A DNA stretch of 64,000 bases from Microbulbifer sp. MI-G (lineage in GTDB: Bacteria > Pseudomonadota > Gammaproteobacteria > Pseudomonadales > Cellvibrionaceae), in NCBI RefSeq assembly GCF_030440425.1, contig NZ_CP098023.1, forward strand, positions 2,779,501-2,843,500. The letters run 5' to 3'. The notes under the pieces are model-generated. The model was not told where the DNA came from. It saw only the letters and a program-made list of their open reading frames with translations, and did not search any database. How positions within the stretch are numbered: position 1 is the first letter of the stretch; the number at the start of each line of letters is the position of its first letter. This document shows, in pieces, positions 18,710 through 28,024 of the stretch. Both the position numbers and the translations under genes were made by a program.

Positions 18710-19570
18710 TTACTGCTCAATGGGAGATAAGAGGTCTGTATTCATTACAAGGTTTCTTACACCATGCGCATGATTTTCATTGAAAACATTCTCTTCACAC
18801 CATTTCCCAACGGTCTCTATATTGACCTTGGCAACATTGGGGCGAACGCTCCAGGTTACCTGGAACGGGGAACCCACTTCATTGTAGCCAGGACCCGTTG
18901 TAGAACCACTGTACACAATGGGCGTGCCGGTATTATCGGGTATATTTAGGGCCTGGTAAAATGTATTTTTTTGACCAAGTTTGGTCAGCACCATAAAGTT
19001 CATCGCACTGCTATCATTGACTAAAACAACGACCTGGGCTTCCACACGCAATTGTGGGTTCTTGATCGAGTCACTCAGGCAGGCACCCAGTGTAGGACCG
19101 GGTTTTACCTGGGCCGAGGAATGCACATAGTGCACCTCGATAGTGTCTCCAGACTGGAGACTGCCATGCTTGCCAGGGCATATCTCCCGGCTCACAGTTA
19201 AAATCTCGCCCTGGGTTAACTTGCCTGAATAAACGTACCCGGTTTGATACCCGTTTCCGTCACCGTTGCCCGCGTATTTTGCATATTGACCGCCGGCATG
19301 CTCGGCAGACTTGTGAAAATGTATGTTGCATAAATGCATTTCGTTGTAGGCAGGCGCCGCGGCAAAAACAATCTGATTATTCCCCAATAGGGAATCGATG
19401 TTACGCGGGGACTGGGGACCAAACCCTTTACTCTGGGTATTTTTTTTGAGATTTAGCCGTTGCTCGGTAATTACTGCGTCGTCAACCACATCCGAACGAC
19501 GGGATTCAGCTGTAACACTGGGCGATAGAACCACTGCTGTCATTGATAATAAGCAGGCTAATTGCTTCAT
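18710..19570 (-). CDS. Delta-class carbonic anhydrase family protein, exported
   Basis: A 286-residue protein with a signal peptide (1-21) that matches the delta-class carbonic anhydrase family, first known from diatoms and also present in proteobacteria. The candidate zinc ligands are in CNIHFHKSAEH (His84, His86, His91) and IEVHYVH (His147, His150). Conserved cysteines Cys81, Cys131 and Cys164 flank them and may form disulfides. The enzyme would interconvert CO2 and bicarbonate in the periplasm. The start is supported by GGGAGACC before the ATG. The gene stands alone. The family call is from motif memory and should be confirmed by profile search. Confidence 0.78.
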   Translation of the reverse strand: MKQLACLLSMTAVVLSPSVTAESRRSDVVDDAVITEQRLNLKKNTQSKGFGPQSPRNIDSLLGNNQIVFAAAPAYNEMHLCNIHFHKSAEHAGGQYAKYAGNGDGNGYQTGYVYSGKLTQGEILTVSREICPGKHGSLQSGDTIEVHYVHSSAQVKPGPTLGACLSDSIKNPQLRVEAQVVVLVNDSSAMNFMVLTKLGQKNTFYQALNIPDNTGTPIVYSGSTTGPGYNEVGSPFQVTWSVRPNVAKVNIETVGKWCEENVFNENHAHGVRNLVMNTDLLSPIEQ

Positions 19571-20253
19571 AAGGTCTCCCGGGGTTTATAAAAAGATAGC
19601 CAAATTGTCTGGATTACCATCGTGCTCATACTAGCTGCTGAGACGCCTGCCATCCCGGCCGGAGTTCAAGTTCGCAGAGTGCGTTGTATAGGGTGTGTCC
19701 AGACGCCATGCACTCCAGCCTCTGTCATCCGCTACAGGTTTTCCGTGCAGCACGGGCCTATCAACAATCGCCAACACTGACATCCACACGCTGTAGCGGG
19801 TTAGTTGGCGCCGGGAATTGCCCTGTTTACACAGTCTATCGCTCTAACGGGTGCCTGTGAGAACTCTGCTCCCGCAGTCCTACTCTGCCACAAGCGTTAG
19901 CGCGTTTTTTCTTAAATTCAGGGTACCCTCCCCTTCTTTGTCTCTCTCGTTCCACACGGTTCAACGCACTGGCAGAAGACAGGAGCCCAGTTGGGCCTAC
20001 AGACCATCTCCTTTTCACCAAAATAGGTGCAGACTGCAACTAAAAGCTATCAGGCACTGGATAAATTCTATTCAAAAACCGGTATTTTCGTCCTGTCGTA
20101 GCGGGCAATTCATGCCCTGGACCGCTTCGGGTAATACATGCGCCGATAAGGCTATCTGGCTGGCAAAGAATTTTATACACTCCCAGCGCTGAATTACTGC
20201 ATTAGCGTTTGCACTCCACATAACATACAAGAAACTCAAGGAGAAGAGCACAA
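19571..20253. other. Gene-free stretch between divergent genes
   Basis: Promoters of the carbonic anhydrase (minus) and sugar dehydrogenase (plus) genes must lie here. No gene, clear operator or RNA was recognised. Confidence 0.45.
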
Positions 20254-21468
20254 ATGTCAATCACAACCCTCATCAGTGTGGCTGTATTGGGCCTGAGCAT
20301 CACGGCACTGCAGGCGTCACCATTACCGCAAGCCCCCGCCTCTCTCTCCGGCAATTCCCAACAGGAACAGATACAGCTTGTTGGAACTGGCGCCTTATCA
20401 TCTTTTGAATTCGTCAGCGGCTTGACCCGACCGGTTTTTGTAACCCATGATGGCACGAATCCCGACTGGATCTATGTGGTTGAACAGCGTTCCGGGTCCA
20501 CCGGGCGGATCAAGATCCTCGATCGGGCAAGCGGCGCCTTGGTCTCGACTTTCCTGTCAGTCAGCAACTTAAACACCAGTTCTGAACAGGGCCTGCTCGG
20601 CCTCGCATTCGACCCAGATTATGCAAACAACGGCTTTCTCTATATCAACTATACCCAAAACAATCGAACCTTTGTAACTCGCTATCAACGCTCCAGTACC
20701 AATCCGCAAACAGCGAACCCCGGTTCTGCGCAGGTTGTATTTTCTATCAGCCAACCCTTTGCCAACCACAATGGTGGCTGGATGGCCTTCGGTCCCGATG
20801 GTTACCTGTACATCGGTATGGGTGACGGCGGCTCAGGCGGTGATCCGGATAACCGCGCGCAGAATCTCAATGACCTGTTGGGAAAGATGCTGCGTATCGA
20901 TGTGAGTTCACTGCCCTATTCTATTCCCGCGAGCAATCCGTTTGGAGACGAAATCTGGAGCTACGGACTGCGCAACCCATGGCGTTCCAGTTTTGACCGC
21001 GACACTGGCGATCTCTGGATTGGTGATGTCGGCCAGAACAACTGGGAGGAAATCAATTTTCAACCAGCCTCCAGTAGTGGCGGCAACAACTGGGGTTGGC
21101 GCTGCTACGAAGGTAACAATGCGTTTAATACCAGCGGCTGCCCGAATCCCAGCACCTTGGACTTCCCAATATGGGAATACAGTCACGGTGGTTCCCCTTT
21201 CCGCTGCTCCCTCACCGGTGGCTATGTCTATCGGGGCACCAGCATACCCTGGCTGGACGGAACCTATTTCTTTGCCGATTACTGTTCCAACCAGATCTGG
21301 TCGCTGAAGTATGACGGCAACACGGTATCCGAGTACACTGACCGCACCACAGAATTGGCTCCGAGCAGCGGCAGCATCAGTAGAATTTCAAGCTTTGGTG
21401 AAGACTATTTCGGAGAACTGTATATCTGTGACATAAATGGAGATATCTACAAGATCATACAAAATTAG
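20254..21468 (+). CDS. PQQ-dependent sugar dehydrogenase (glucose/sorbosone dehydrogenase family)
   Basis: A 404-residue secreted six-bladed beta-propeller. After the signal peptide (1-21) come the family blocks: GLTRPVFVTHDG, then EQGLLGLAFDPDYANNGFLYINYT at about 111-133, His172 in FANHNGGWMAFGPDGYLYIG as the likely catalytic base, and the GDGGSGGDPDN calcium/PQQ segment. The later IWSYGLRNPWRSSFDRDTGDLW block is highly conserved in the family. Such enzymes oxidise aldoses, with PQQ as cofactor; PQQ biosynthesis genes are not in this window. AAGGAGAAG precedes the ATG. Length is normal, and the substrate is unassigned. Confidence 0.88.
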   Translation: MSITTLISVAVLGLSITALQASPLPQAPASLSGNSQQEQIQLVGTGALSSFEFVSGLTRPVFVTHDGTNPDWIYVVEQRSGSTGRIKILDRASGALVSTFLSVSNLNTSSEQGLLGLAFDPDYANNGFLYINYTQNNRTFVTRYQRSSTNPQTANPGSAQVVFSISQPFANHNGGWMAFGPDGYLYIGMGDGGSGGDPDNRAQNLNDLLGKMLRIDVSSLPYSIPASNPFGDEIWSYGLRNPWRSSFDRDTGDLWIGDVGQNNWEEINFQPASSSGGNNWGWRCYEGNNAFNTSGCPNPSTLDFPIWEYSHGGSPFRCSLTGGYVYRGTSIPWLDGTYFFADYCSNQIWSLKYDGNTVSEYTDRTTELAPSSGSISRISSFGEDYFGELYICDINGDIYKIIQN

Positions 21469-21662
21469 TCCATTAGAGATCGGGATGGTTTAAGATTGAC
21501 CGCCATTAAGCCATCTCTGTCGGTGTAAAGGGCATGGACGCTGAGAAAATACGCCGCCGTGAGTAAGACCCGCTCCCATTTGGATAAATGATCGGGGCCG
21601 GATTTTTCAACAGACTCAGTATTATTACTGCAAGCATAGTTTGATCAAAGGGTGTGACCACC

Positions 21663-22136
21663 ATGTATTTACTGAGATATGCGATATTTTTAACCATTAT
21701 TTTTGCACCACTCACCCAGGCATCGATGGATTGCCGTTCTTTGGACGCACTTGACTGGATCCTGGGCAGTTGGGTTTCCGAATCCTCCCAGCGAACCTAT
21801 AAGGAACATTGGAGTAAAGTCAGTGACGATACCTATGAGGGCTACAGTGAAGTCACTCTCAGCAGTGGCAAAAACTCCGGCTATGAGTCGCTCAGACTGG
21901 TAAATATGGCTGGAAATATCTTTTACCTTGCCAAAGTCTCAGAAAATACTCTGCCCATCGCCTTTAAATTGGTCTCCTGTTCAAAAGGCCGGCTACACTT
22001 CGAGAACATTGATCATGATTTTCCACAATCGATTCAATATTCCTATAATAGTGCAGGAAATCTCTCGGTATTAGTTGCGGGTAGTGGAAATAAAGGATTT
22101 AAGCTCAATTTTGACCGCAGTACCCTGATCAAATAA
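21663..22136 (+). CDS. Exported DUF6265-like protein
   Basis: A 157-residue protein with a signal peptide (about 1-20) and a single domain beginning LDALDWILGSWVSE, the conserved start of DUF6265 proteins, followed by HWSKVSDDTYEGYSEV and a C-terminal HFENIDHDFPQSIQYSY block. This is a lipocalin-like small beta barrel of unknown function. The ATG at 21663 was preferred to a GTG nine bases upstream because the AAAGGG sequence sits at the right distance. It follows the sugar dehydrogenase by about 195 bp on the same strand. Confidence 0.75.
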   Translation: MYLLRYAIFLTIIFAPLTQASMDCRSLDALDWILGSWVSESSQRTYKEHWSKVSDDTYEGYSEVTLSSGKNSGYESLRLVNMAGNIFYLAKVSENTLPIAFKLVSCSKGRLHFENIDHDFPQSIQYSYNSAGNLSVLVAGSGNKGFKLNFDRSTLIK

Positions 22137-22418
22137 AAAGCCACCAACACAGGAGATCTATTGTTTGAATAGGCATAATGTCACTGTTCTCCTGTTAAAG
22201 AAGCAGCCATGGGGAAACGTGAAATTCCTATTGGTGGCTTGGCTGTAAAGCAAGCATTATATGATAATGTCCATAGCGATAAATCCTCTGAAACAGTAAC
22301 AGAAATCTAAAACAGGCCTCTCCAGCTCTAACCACAAGGAAACTGCCTGGCAGCTCCCGCCCCAAGAAGCAATAGGCCAAAGCAGGGCTTGAGCCCGGGA
22401 TTGTACCGCGAGCCGGTT

Positions 22419-23417
22419 TTACTCGGCATCGATAAAATCGGCAAGCTGCTGGCGTTTGCGGTCAACCACCAGGCGGGTCACATCGGGCCTGCTGTAATGG
22501 CCGGTGGGATCGAAGTTCTGGCGCTCGCCCCTGACAACTGCGTGGTCCAACTCTGCGGTGATCAGGATTTCCTTATCCACCTGGGGCGCCACCACCCAGG
22601 CTCCATCCGGCGCGGCAATACAAGAACCCCCATTTGCCAGAAATGGGTCCGCATTCTCGAGTATTTCCGTCCGCGCCATTGTATCCTCGGGAAAATCTGC
22701 AGGGCGCATCAGGCCTGAGACCGAGATCACAAAGCTTCTGCTTTCCTTGGCAACAAATCTGGTGGTGTCTTCTGTATTGTGTAACCCACCGGGCCAAACG
22801 GCCACATGCAGGTCTTCCCCTTGAGCATAGAGCGCCGCGCGCGACAGCGGCATCCAGTTTTCGTAACAATTGAGGCCCCCCACAGTAAAGGGGCCCAGAG
22901 AGTGCACACGCAACCCATTGCCATCCCCCGGTGCCCAGGCGAGGCGCTCTTCGTAGGTCGGCTGCAGTTTGCGATGCGCAGAACCGATTACCCCCTCCTG
23001 GTTGATATAAACCAGGGTACAATAGAGGCTGTGTCCGCTTCTGTTCGCCGCGCGCTCCATAATGCCGAGATACACAGCAATACCATACTGCTTGGCAAGG
23101 CTGCAAATTGTCTCCAGATGACCATCCTCAATGACCACACCCTGTGCAAGATACTCCGCGTAGATGGCTTTTTGCTTGGGATCATTGAAGCGGGCACCAT
23201 TCGTGCGCTCAATCCAAAACGGGTACCCGGGCACCAGTGCCTCTCCAAAGGCAACCAACTGACACCCCTGTCTGCCGGCCAGTTCAACCGCCCCGGCAAC
23301 TTTATTGAGTGTTTCCCCGCGTTTCAGCCAGACCGGCGCGATCTGGGCAAGGGCGACCTTGATTTTATCCACAGCAGAAATTGTCTGCGTCTTATCCGCA
23401 ACTGAAAAAATTTCCAT
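22419..23417 (-). CDS. Nitrilase / carbon-nitrogen hydrolase family protein
   Basis: The 332-residue enzyme carries the Glu-Lys-Cys triad of the nitrilase superfamily: Glu59 in AFGEALVPGYPFW, Lys150 in HRKLQPTYEERLAW, and Cys184 in GGLNCYENWMPLSR. These three blocks closely match true nitrilases (branch 1), which convert organic nitriles to acids and ammonia. The last part has GGSCIAAPDGAWVV, also conserved. No signal peptide is present, so the enzyme is cytosolic. The gene stands alone; the physiological nitrile cannot be inferred. Confidence 0.88.
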   Translation of the reverse strand: MEIFSVADKTQTISAVDKIKVALAQIAPVWLKRGETLNKVAGAVELAGRQGCQLVAFGEALVPGYPFWIERTNGARFNDPKQKAIYAEYLAQGVVIEDGHLETICSLAKQYGIAVYLGIMERAANRSGHSLYCTLVYINQEGVIGSAHRKLQPTYEERLAWAPGDGNGLRVHSLGPFTVGGLNCYENWMPLSRAALYAQGEDLHVAVWPGGLHNTEDTTRFVAKESRSFVISVSGLMRPADFPEDTMARTEILENADPFLANGGSCIAAPDGAWVVAPQVDKEILITAELDHAVVRGERQNFDPTGHYSRPDVTRLVVDRKRQQLADFIDAE

Positions 23418-23968
23418 AGAGGTCTACCCAGGTTGCAACAGACATAGCACAAAGATGAAAGGCGGAAAAACAACCGAACTGTGATGCTTATCTTCACCAT
23501 CACTAAATTTCGGCTTTCCAACACAATAACCTGACCGAGTTCATCAGGGGCGTGATTCCCGGTTAGAGAGGACAGTGTTGATCCACAAGGTTAACATCGT
23601 CGCACCTGCCAAAACAGCCACGACCCTGGTAACAGCTTCTCCGCGGGGTTTTTCCCTGCCGCATCATAACCTTGTCAGAATGCCATTTCCACTGACTGCC
23701 AGCAAAAGGGTGCGCCGGATATAGTAACCGCGGCACTGCAGGGAAACGCCATCACAGGCTCTTCGCAAAAAATATACTGTGGATCAGAGAGCAACAAAGA
23801 GAAGTCCAGTAGACAAAACAGACATAAACCACAAGCACGCAGGGCAACAGGCGCTGTTAGATCTGGACCCTTGAGTGGATGGTCCGCGGGAGGCGGGTTA
23901 CCACACCCGAGCAGGTTGTTTTCTCCTTCGGCTGTAGAATCTGTTGTTTCGGCGAGAGGAGAGAAAAT
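23418..23968. other. Gene-free stretch downstream of tRNA-Pro
   Basis: No gene or RNA recognised. The nitrilase promoter and the 3' trailer of the tRNA transcript should be here. No intrinsic terminator for the tRNA was found. Confidence 0.45.
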
Positions 23969-24045
23969 TGGTCGGGGATAGAGGATTCGAACCTCCGACC
24001 TTACCGTCCCGAACGGTACGCGCTACCAGGCTGCGCTAATCCCCG
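23969..24045 (-). tRNA. tRNA-Pro (anticodon CGG)
   Basis: The 77-nt minus-strand sequence folds as a tRNA. The acceptor stem CGGGGAT pairs with ATCCCCG, and the D arm contains AGCGCAGCCTGGTAGCGC. The anticodon stem-loop is TACCG-TTCGGGA-CGGTA with anticodon CGG at 24011-24009. The T arm is GGAGGTTCGAATCCTC. The 3' CCA is encoded at 23971-23969. Confidence 0.97.
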
Positions 24046-24508
24046 ATAAAGGTGGCGCGGATGGTAGCGGTAAGCCTGGCCCTTGTAAAGAGGATTGTAC
24101 CGCCCTGCGCGCACCGATGCGTAATACCGGTATTACCTACTGCTTGTAAAGGGATTTTAGATGCGCTCAGCGCGTTTTTCTGCACCACATCGGGGACTGC
24201 CCCCGCCTCTAATGCAAAGGCCCCGCCTTTGGCGGGTTTTTGATGATTGAGGCTTGTTCGCGCTGTGGGGCCTTGTAAAACGCTTTGCAGGCATGTCCCC
24301 GATCTCTTCTGCATTTCACTGACCATGGGCCTTAATTGCCCTGGCCGCCTTGCAGCCTGATGCTGCAACAGCCGCGCGCCTTGGTCAGTTGAAGGGCAAC
24401 AGGGAAATTGATCTCCCGATCGACACTCGACTCCCCCTCACTATCCCAGTGTGCTTCGCAGCTACTGCTCACCATATCACCATTCAGCATCTGCAAGAGC
24501 GTTTCAGC
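24046..24508. other. Gene-free stretch upstream of tRNA-Pro
   Basis: The sequence holds an intrinsic-terminator-like hairpin on the plus strand (24222-24241) and a weaker GCGC-TCA-GCGC hairpin before a T5 run near 24163-24179. The word CTTGTAAA occurs three times (near 24081, 24143 and 24273). No protein-coding gene is supported. Confidence 0.5.
24222..24241 (+). terminator. Intrinsic terminator without a known upstream gene
   Basis: A perfect stem CCCGCC-TTT-GGCGGG is followed by five T residues, reading on the plus strand. No plus-strand gene precedes it inside the gap, and the neighbouring tRNA and kinase genes are on the minus strand. Confidence 0.7.
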
Positions 24509-25825
24509 TCAGGGCTCTAAGCCCCCGCACGGCAAAATCGACACATCCTGGCCGCAATCAGGCATTCGGATGATAAATTGGGTTCCGCTACTGCCGGAAT
24601 GCTCAATCTCCAGTTGCCAGTTCAGGCGCTCGCAGATGAGTTGCACAATAAGCAGGCCAAAACTGCTCTCCTGCAGTCCGCCGGGCGCTTTGTGGGGAAC
24701 CTGTGAAAACTGGCTGACCACACTTTGCGGCAGGCCACTGCCAAAATCGTCAATATGAATGGACTTCCTGCCCAGTTGTACTTGCACCCTCGCAGAAGTA
24801 TGCATCAGGGCATTTTTAATCAGGTTGCGCAACAACATGCGCACCAGGGCGGGGTTTGAATACACAAGCAGCTCCGCACTGCCGTAAATCACCTCAGTGC
24901 GGCCCTTGAAATTGCCACAGCTATTGCCAAGATCGGCAACAATTTCGATTGTCAGCTTTACCATGTCGAACGCGATAAAATCCTCTTTGGCGGTTTTCCC
25001 CCGTGCCAGTTGCAGCAGCATTTCAGTATCTTCCTGCATGGTGCGGGTTGCATTGCGAATCCTCTGCAGAGTTCTTTGATCGTTTTGCGAGACATCACGG
25101 CGCTGCTCCAGAATCTCTAGTGCGCCACTGATAATGGCCAATGGGGTGCGCAATTCATGGCTGGCCAGTTTGACAAAGGATTTTTCCCGCTGGATATGGG
25201 ACTCCAGCGCGGACAGAAACCGGTTAAAGGATTCAGCGATCTCTACAAACTCACTGTCGCGATAATCTCTGGTAAGGCGCTCCATGGCAATACCGGGTTG
25301 GATTTTCTGGATATCCCGGGAGAGTCTTTTGAGCGGTCTGGTCAGTAATTTCGCACTGCCCTTTGCCACCATAAAGCCCGCCGCCAGCATAATCATGGCG
25401 ATTGACACGAGCAGGATTTTTACCAGAACTTCCCGTCGTTCCAGGATGGTGAAATCCCGGGCCAGGAACAGCTTTCCAGACGGGTTGTCTATTTTCTCAA
25501 TAATAATCAGCAGCGTTTTGTTCCCCACAGTGACTTCCGCGGAAAACGGCGCAGGTCTATTGCGGAAAAATTCCGGCAGGCGGGTTTCATCCGCTCCGCT
25601 TGGCAGAAAAACTGCTTCCAGGTTTCCCGTCCTCCAGCGTTTGAACTGTCCGTTATCGATATGGGTTTTAAAAAACTCCGCATCCGCATTTAACTCAAAA
25701 TTCAATGCATTGTATTCAATATCCTCCACAAAGAGATCCACAGTGATCAGGGAAATCACTATTGTGACCGCAATCATTAAAAACAACGTCTTGTAAAGAC
25801 GACTGGAGAGTGTGCTTTTTTTCAT
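24509..25825 (-). CDS. Sensor histidine kinase (two-component)
   Basis: A 438-residue membrane kinase. Two transmembrane segments (about 13-32 and 135-154) enclose a periplasmic sensor region of about 100 residues. A HAMP-like linker follows, then the dimerisation domain with the phosphoacceptor His223 in ASHELRTPLAII. The ATPase domain has an N box (LLRNLIKNAL, about 331-340), a G1 box DDFGSGLP (about 359-366) and a G2-like SSFGLLIVQLI. The start overlaps the regulator stop by 4 bp (ATGA), so the two are translationally coupled. It is the last gene of a glycosyltransferase operon, suggesting it senses envelope state or an antimicrobial peptide; that is inference. Confidence 0.9.
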   Translation of the reverse strand: MKKSTLSSRLYKTLFLMIAVTIVISLITVDLFVEDIEYNALNFELNADAEFFKTHIDNGQFKRWRTGNLEAVFLPSGADETRLPEFFRNRPAPFSAEVTVGNKTLLIIIEKIDNPSGKLFLARDFTILERREVLVKILLVSIAMIMLAAGFMVAKGSAKLLTRPLKRLSRDIQKIQPGIAMERLTRDYRDSEFVEIAESFNRFLSALESHIQREKSFVKLASHELRTPLAIISGALEILEQRRDVSQNDQRTLQRIRNATRTMQEDTEMLLQLARGKTAKEDFIAFDMVKLTIEIVADLGNSCGNFKGRTEVIYGSAELLVYSNPALVRMLLRNLIKNALMHTSARVQVQLGRKSIHIDDFGSGLPQSVVSQFSQVPHKAPGGLQESSFGLLIVQLICERLNWQLEIEHSGSSGTQFIIRMPDCGQDVSILPCGGLEP

Positions 25826-26571
25826 TGCCGGTCTTTGTTGTGGTTCACGGCTTCCAGCCTGTAGCCACGCCCGTGTACTGTTTTGATAAGATTGATTCCA
25901 AAGGCTGTCTGAAGGGTTTTTCGCAAGGTATAGATATGCGTGCGCAGGCTGTGGCCTTCGATCTCCCTGGAATCCGCGCCCCAGATCGCCTCGTGCAGGG
26001 CACCGTGACTGAGAAAATTTGGATAGGCGCGAATCAACAGCTCAAAGATCCGGGCGGGAGTCCCCACCAATTCCACTTTTTTGTCGTGCAATCGGACTAT
26101 GAGCGTTCCCGGATCAAATGACAGGCTGCCCGCCTGCAAATCCGTTTTTTTCAGTGTGTGGCGTCTGTGTAAAGCCTCAATGCGCAACTGCAGCTCCTTC
26201 AATTCAAAGGGTTTTACCAGGTAATCATCAGCTCCGCAGGAAAAACCCTTCTCCTTGTCGGCCAGGGAGCCGAGGGCAGTTGTTAAAATAACCGGGGTGT
26301 CGCATCTAAGGTCCGAGCGAATCCGCCGGCAGATTTCAAAGCCGTTGACGCCCGGCAGCATCAGATCAAGAACGATCACATCGTAGGACTGGGTGGCCAA
26401 CAGGTGCAGGGCCGTCAGGCCATCGGGAGAAAAGTCGAGGCTGTAGCGTGCCTCCCCCAGAAATTCGAACAGGTTCTCCGCCAGATCTATTTGATCTTCC
26501 ACAATCAGCAGGCGCAGTTTCCTGCGCGCCGATGAAGGCTCAATGGAATTCGGCACGGTTCGATGACTCAC
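25822..26571 (-). CDS. OmpR-family DNA-binding response regulator
   Basis: A 249-residue regulator. The receiver domain has the acidic pair in LLIVEDQ, phosphoacceptor Asp69 in VIVLDLMLPG, Thr in VILTTAL and Lys in YLVKPF. It is followed by a winged-helix domain with TPARIFELL and SLRTHIYTLRKTL, ending at VHGRGYRLE, as in OmpR/PhoB proteins. It is cotranscribed with the kinase downstream (4-bp overlap) and overlaps the 3' end of the glycosyltransferase gene upstream by about 32 bp. It probably controls this operon and other envelope genes. Confidence 0.9.
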   Translation of the reverse strand: MSHRTVPNSIEPSSARRKLRLLIVEDQIDLAENLFEFLGEARYSLDFSPDGLTALHLLATQSYDVIVLDLMLPGVNGFEICRRIRSDLRCDTPVILTTALGSLADKEKGFSCGADDYLVKPFELKELQLRIEALHRRHTLKKTDLQAGSLSFDPGTLIVRLHDKKVELVGTPARIFELLIRAYPNFLSHGALHEAIWGADSREIEGHSLRTHIYTLRKTLQTAFGINLIKTVHGRGYRLEAVNHNKDRQ

Positions 26572-28024
26572 GATGGGAAATCGGGCTTTTTACAGACAGC
26601 AGTCTGAACCTGAGATTTTGCATCTCCGTGCTGCCGGCCTCAAGAAGGGGAGCTAGTTCGCTGTCTTTCAGTCGCTTTGCAGGAATAGCAACAAAATACT
26701 CCCGGTAGGCATTCTCCTCTCGCATGCTTTCCAATTGCTTTAAGTGTATGGATCGGGCCCTGCCGCGTGAGTAGAAACGGGCAGAAAACGGTGCTTTTCC
26801 AAGATATAATAAAGGACTGCTATCAGCTTCACTACGTTGATTATAGTAGTCCACCAAGTTTTTTTCACTCTTCACTGAATACAGACCACTGTTGCAGACC
26901 AGTGTAATAACAAGCAAAAGCAGGGGGCACACTGCCACTGAGGACGCATAGAGAAACTTAACCGTGCCCGGCCTGCCGATCCTTGAAACCTGGCGCCCTA
27001 TCAGCACAGCACAAAAGGGCAGGGATGGCAGAACATAGGTCCAGAGTGTATTGCTGGCCAATGTAAAAAACAGCAAAGGCCCAATGGCACAGAAGAGTAA
27101 AAAAACTGCGTTTTTATCTTGCCAGAAGCTGTTGAGACAACGGGCCCTGCTCCTTGTGATACAGATTCCCAGGGCCACTAGTGCCAGAATGCCCCAGGGA
27201 AAACTGGCCCAAAGCCAGAATACCCAAATCATGCCCTTAGGCTGCGAGTGTGCACGGCCGTAGAGATCACCGGACCAGCCTGGATCAATAAAGCGCAAGA
27301 TATGTTCACCAACAATGAAATAGTCGAGAAATCCCGGGGTCTTGAGTTCCGCTGACAGATACCATGGCAGGGTAAGCACTAGGGTTACCAGGCTGCCCCA
27401 AAACCATGGCAATTGGGCCAGCGCTTTCAATCTGTACAACCCAAACAGTATCCCCAGGACAATCGGTATGCCAACAAGGATGGTTGCCAGAGGCCCTTTG
27501 GCAAGGAAGCCGATAGCCAGGCCCAGGAAAAACAGCCAACCCCAACAGGCCCTGCCCCCCTGTACAGTCCGGAAAAAGCTTAGCAGTGACAGGGTGATAC
27601 CCAGCGCAAGAAATGCATCGGTCATCACGGCGCCGGCACTGGTATAAGGCAGCGCCATACTGGCAAAAATCAACACGGACCAGCGCGATGTCGTAGCGTC
27701 CCGGTACCCACGGGCAAGTCGCCAGGTAAGGAAACCGGTCAAAATCGTTGCCATCAGGGCGGGAAGACGAAAATAAAATTCGTTGAGGCCAAACACCTTT
27801 GCTGAGGCGGCTTGTGCCCAGAACGACAGCGGGGGTTTGCCCCAAAAGGGCACACCCGCTTCAAACCAGGGAGTAATCCAGTCACCGGTTTCCGCCATCA
27901 GTCGGGCAACTTCGGCATACCTTGCCTCAGTTGTATCCACAAAGGGAAACAGGGCCATACTGACCAGGCGACTTATCAGGATAGCGCCCAGCGCCAGTGC
28001 CCAGTACCTATATTGCCTTGGCAT
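26540..28024 (-). CDS. GT39/ArnT-like polytopic glycosyltransferase
   Basis: A 494-residue integral membrane enzyme with about 10-12 hydrophobic segments. The N-terminal region has RLVSMALFPFVDTTEARYAEVARLMAETGDWITPW, including the DTTEARYAE acidic motif used by ArnT and PMT-type transferases in the first periplasmic loop, then FWGKPPLSFWAQAAS. These enzymes move a sugar from an undecaprenyl or dolichyl phosphate carrier to an acceptor on the periplasmic side. With GtrA and a GT2 enzyme upstream, the three form a set that makes, flips and transfers a lipid-linked sugar. Whether the acceptor is lipid A, O-antigen or protein cannot be told. Confidence 0.85.
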   Translation of the reverse strand: MPRQYRYWALALGAILISRLVSMALFPFVDTTEARYAEVARLMAETGDWITPWFEAGVPFWGKPPLSFWAQAASAKVFGLNEFYFRLPALMATILTGFLTWRLARGYRDATTSRWSVLIFASMALPYTSAGAVMTDAFLALGITLSLLSFFRTVQGGRACWGWLFFLGLAIGFLAKGPLATILVGIPIVLGILFGLYRLKALAQLPWFWGSLVTLVLTLPWYLSAELKTPGFLDYFIVGEHILRFIDPGWSGDLYGRAHSQPKGMIWVFWLWASFPWGILALVALGICITRSRARCLNSFWQDKNAVFLLFCAIGPLLFFTLASNTLWTYVLPSLPFCAVLIGRQVSRIGRPGTVKFLYASSVAVCPLLLLVITLVCNSGLYSVKSEKNLVDYYNQRSEADSSPLLYLGKAPFSARFYSRGRARSIHLKQLESMREENAYREYFVAIPAKRLKDSELAPLLEAGSTEMQNLRFRLLSVKSPISHRESSNRAEFH

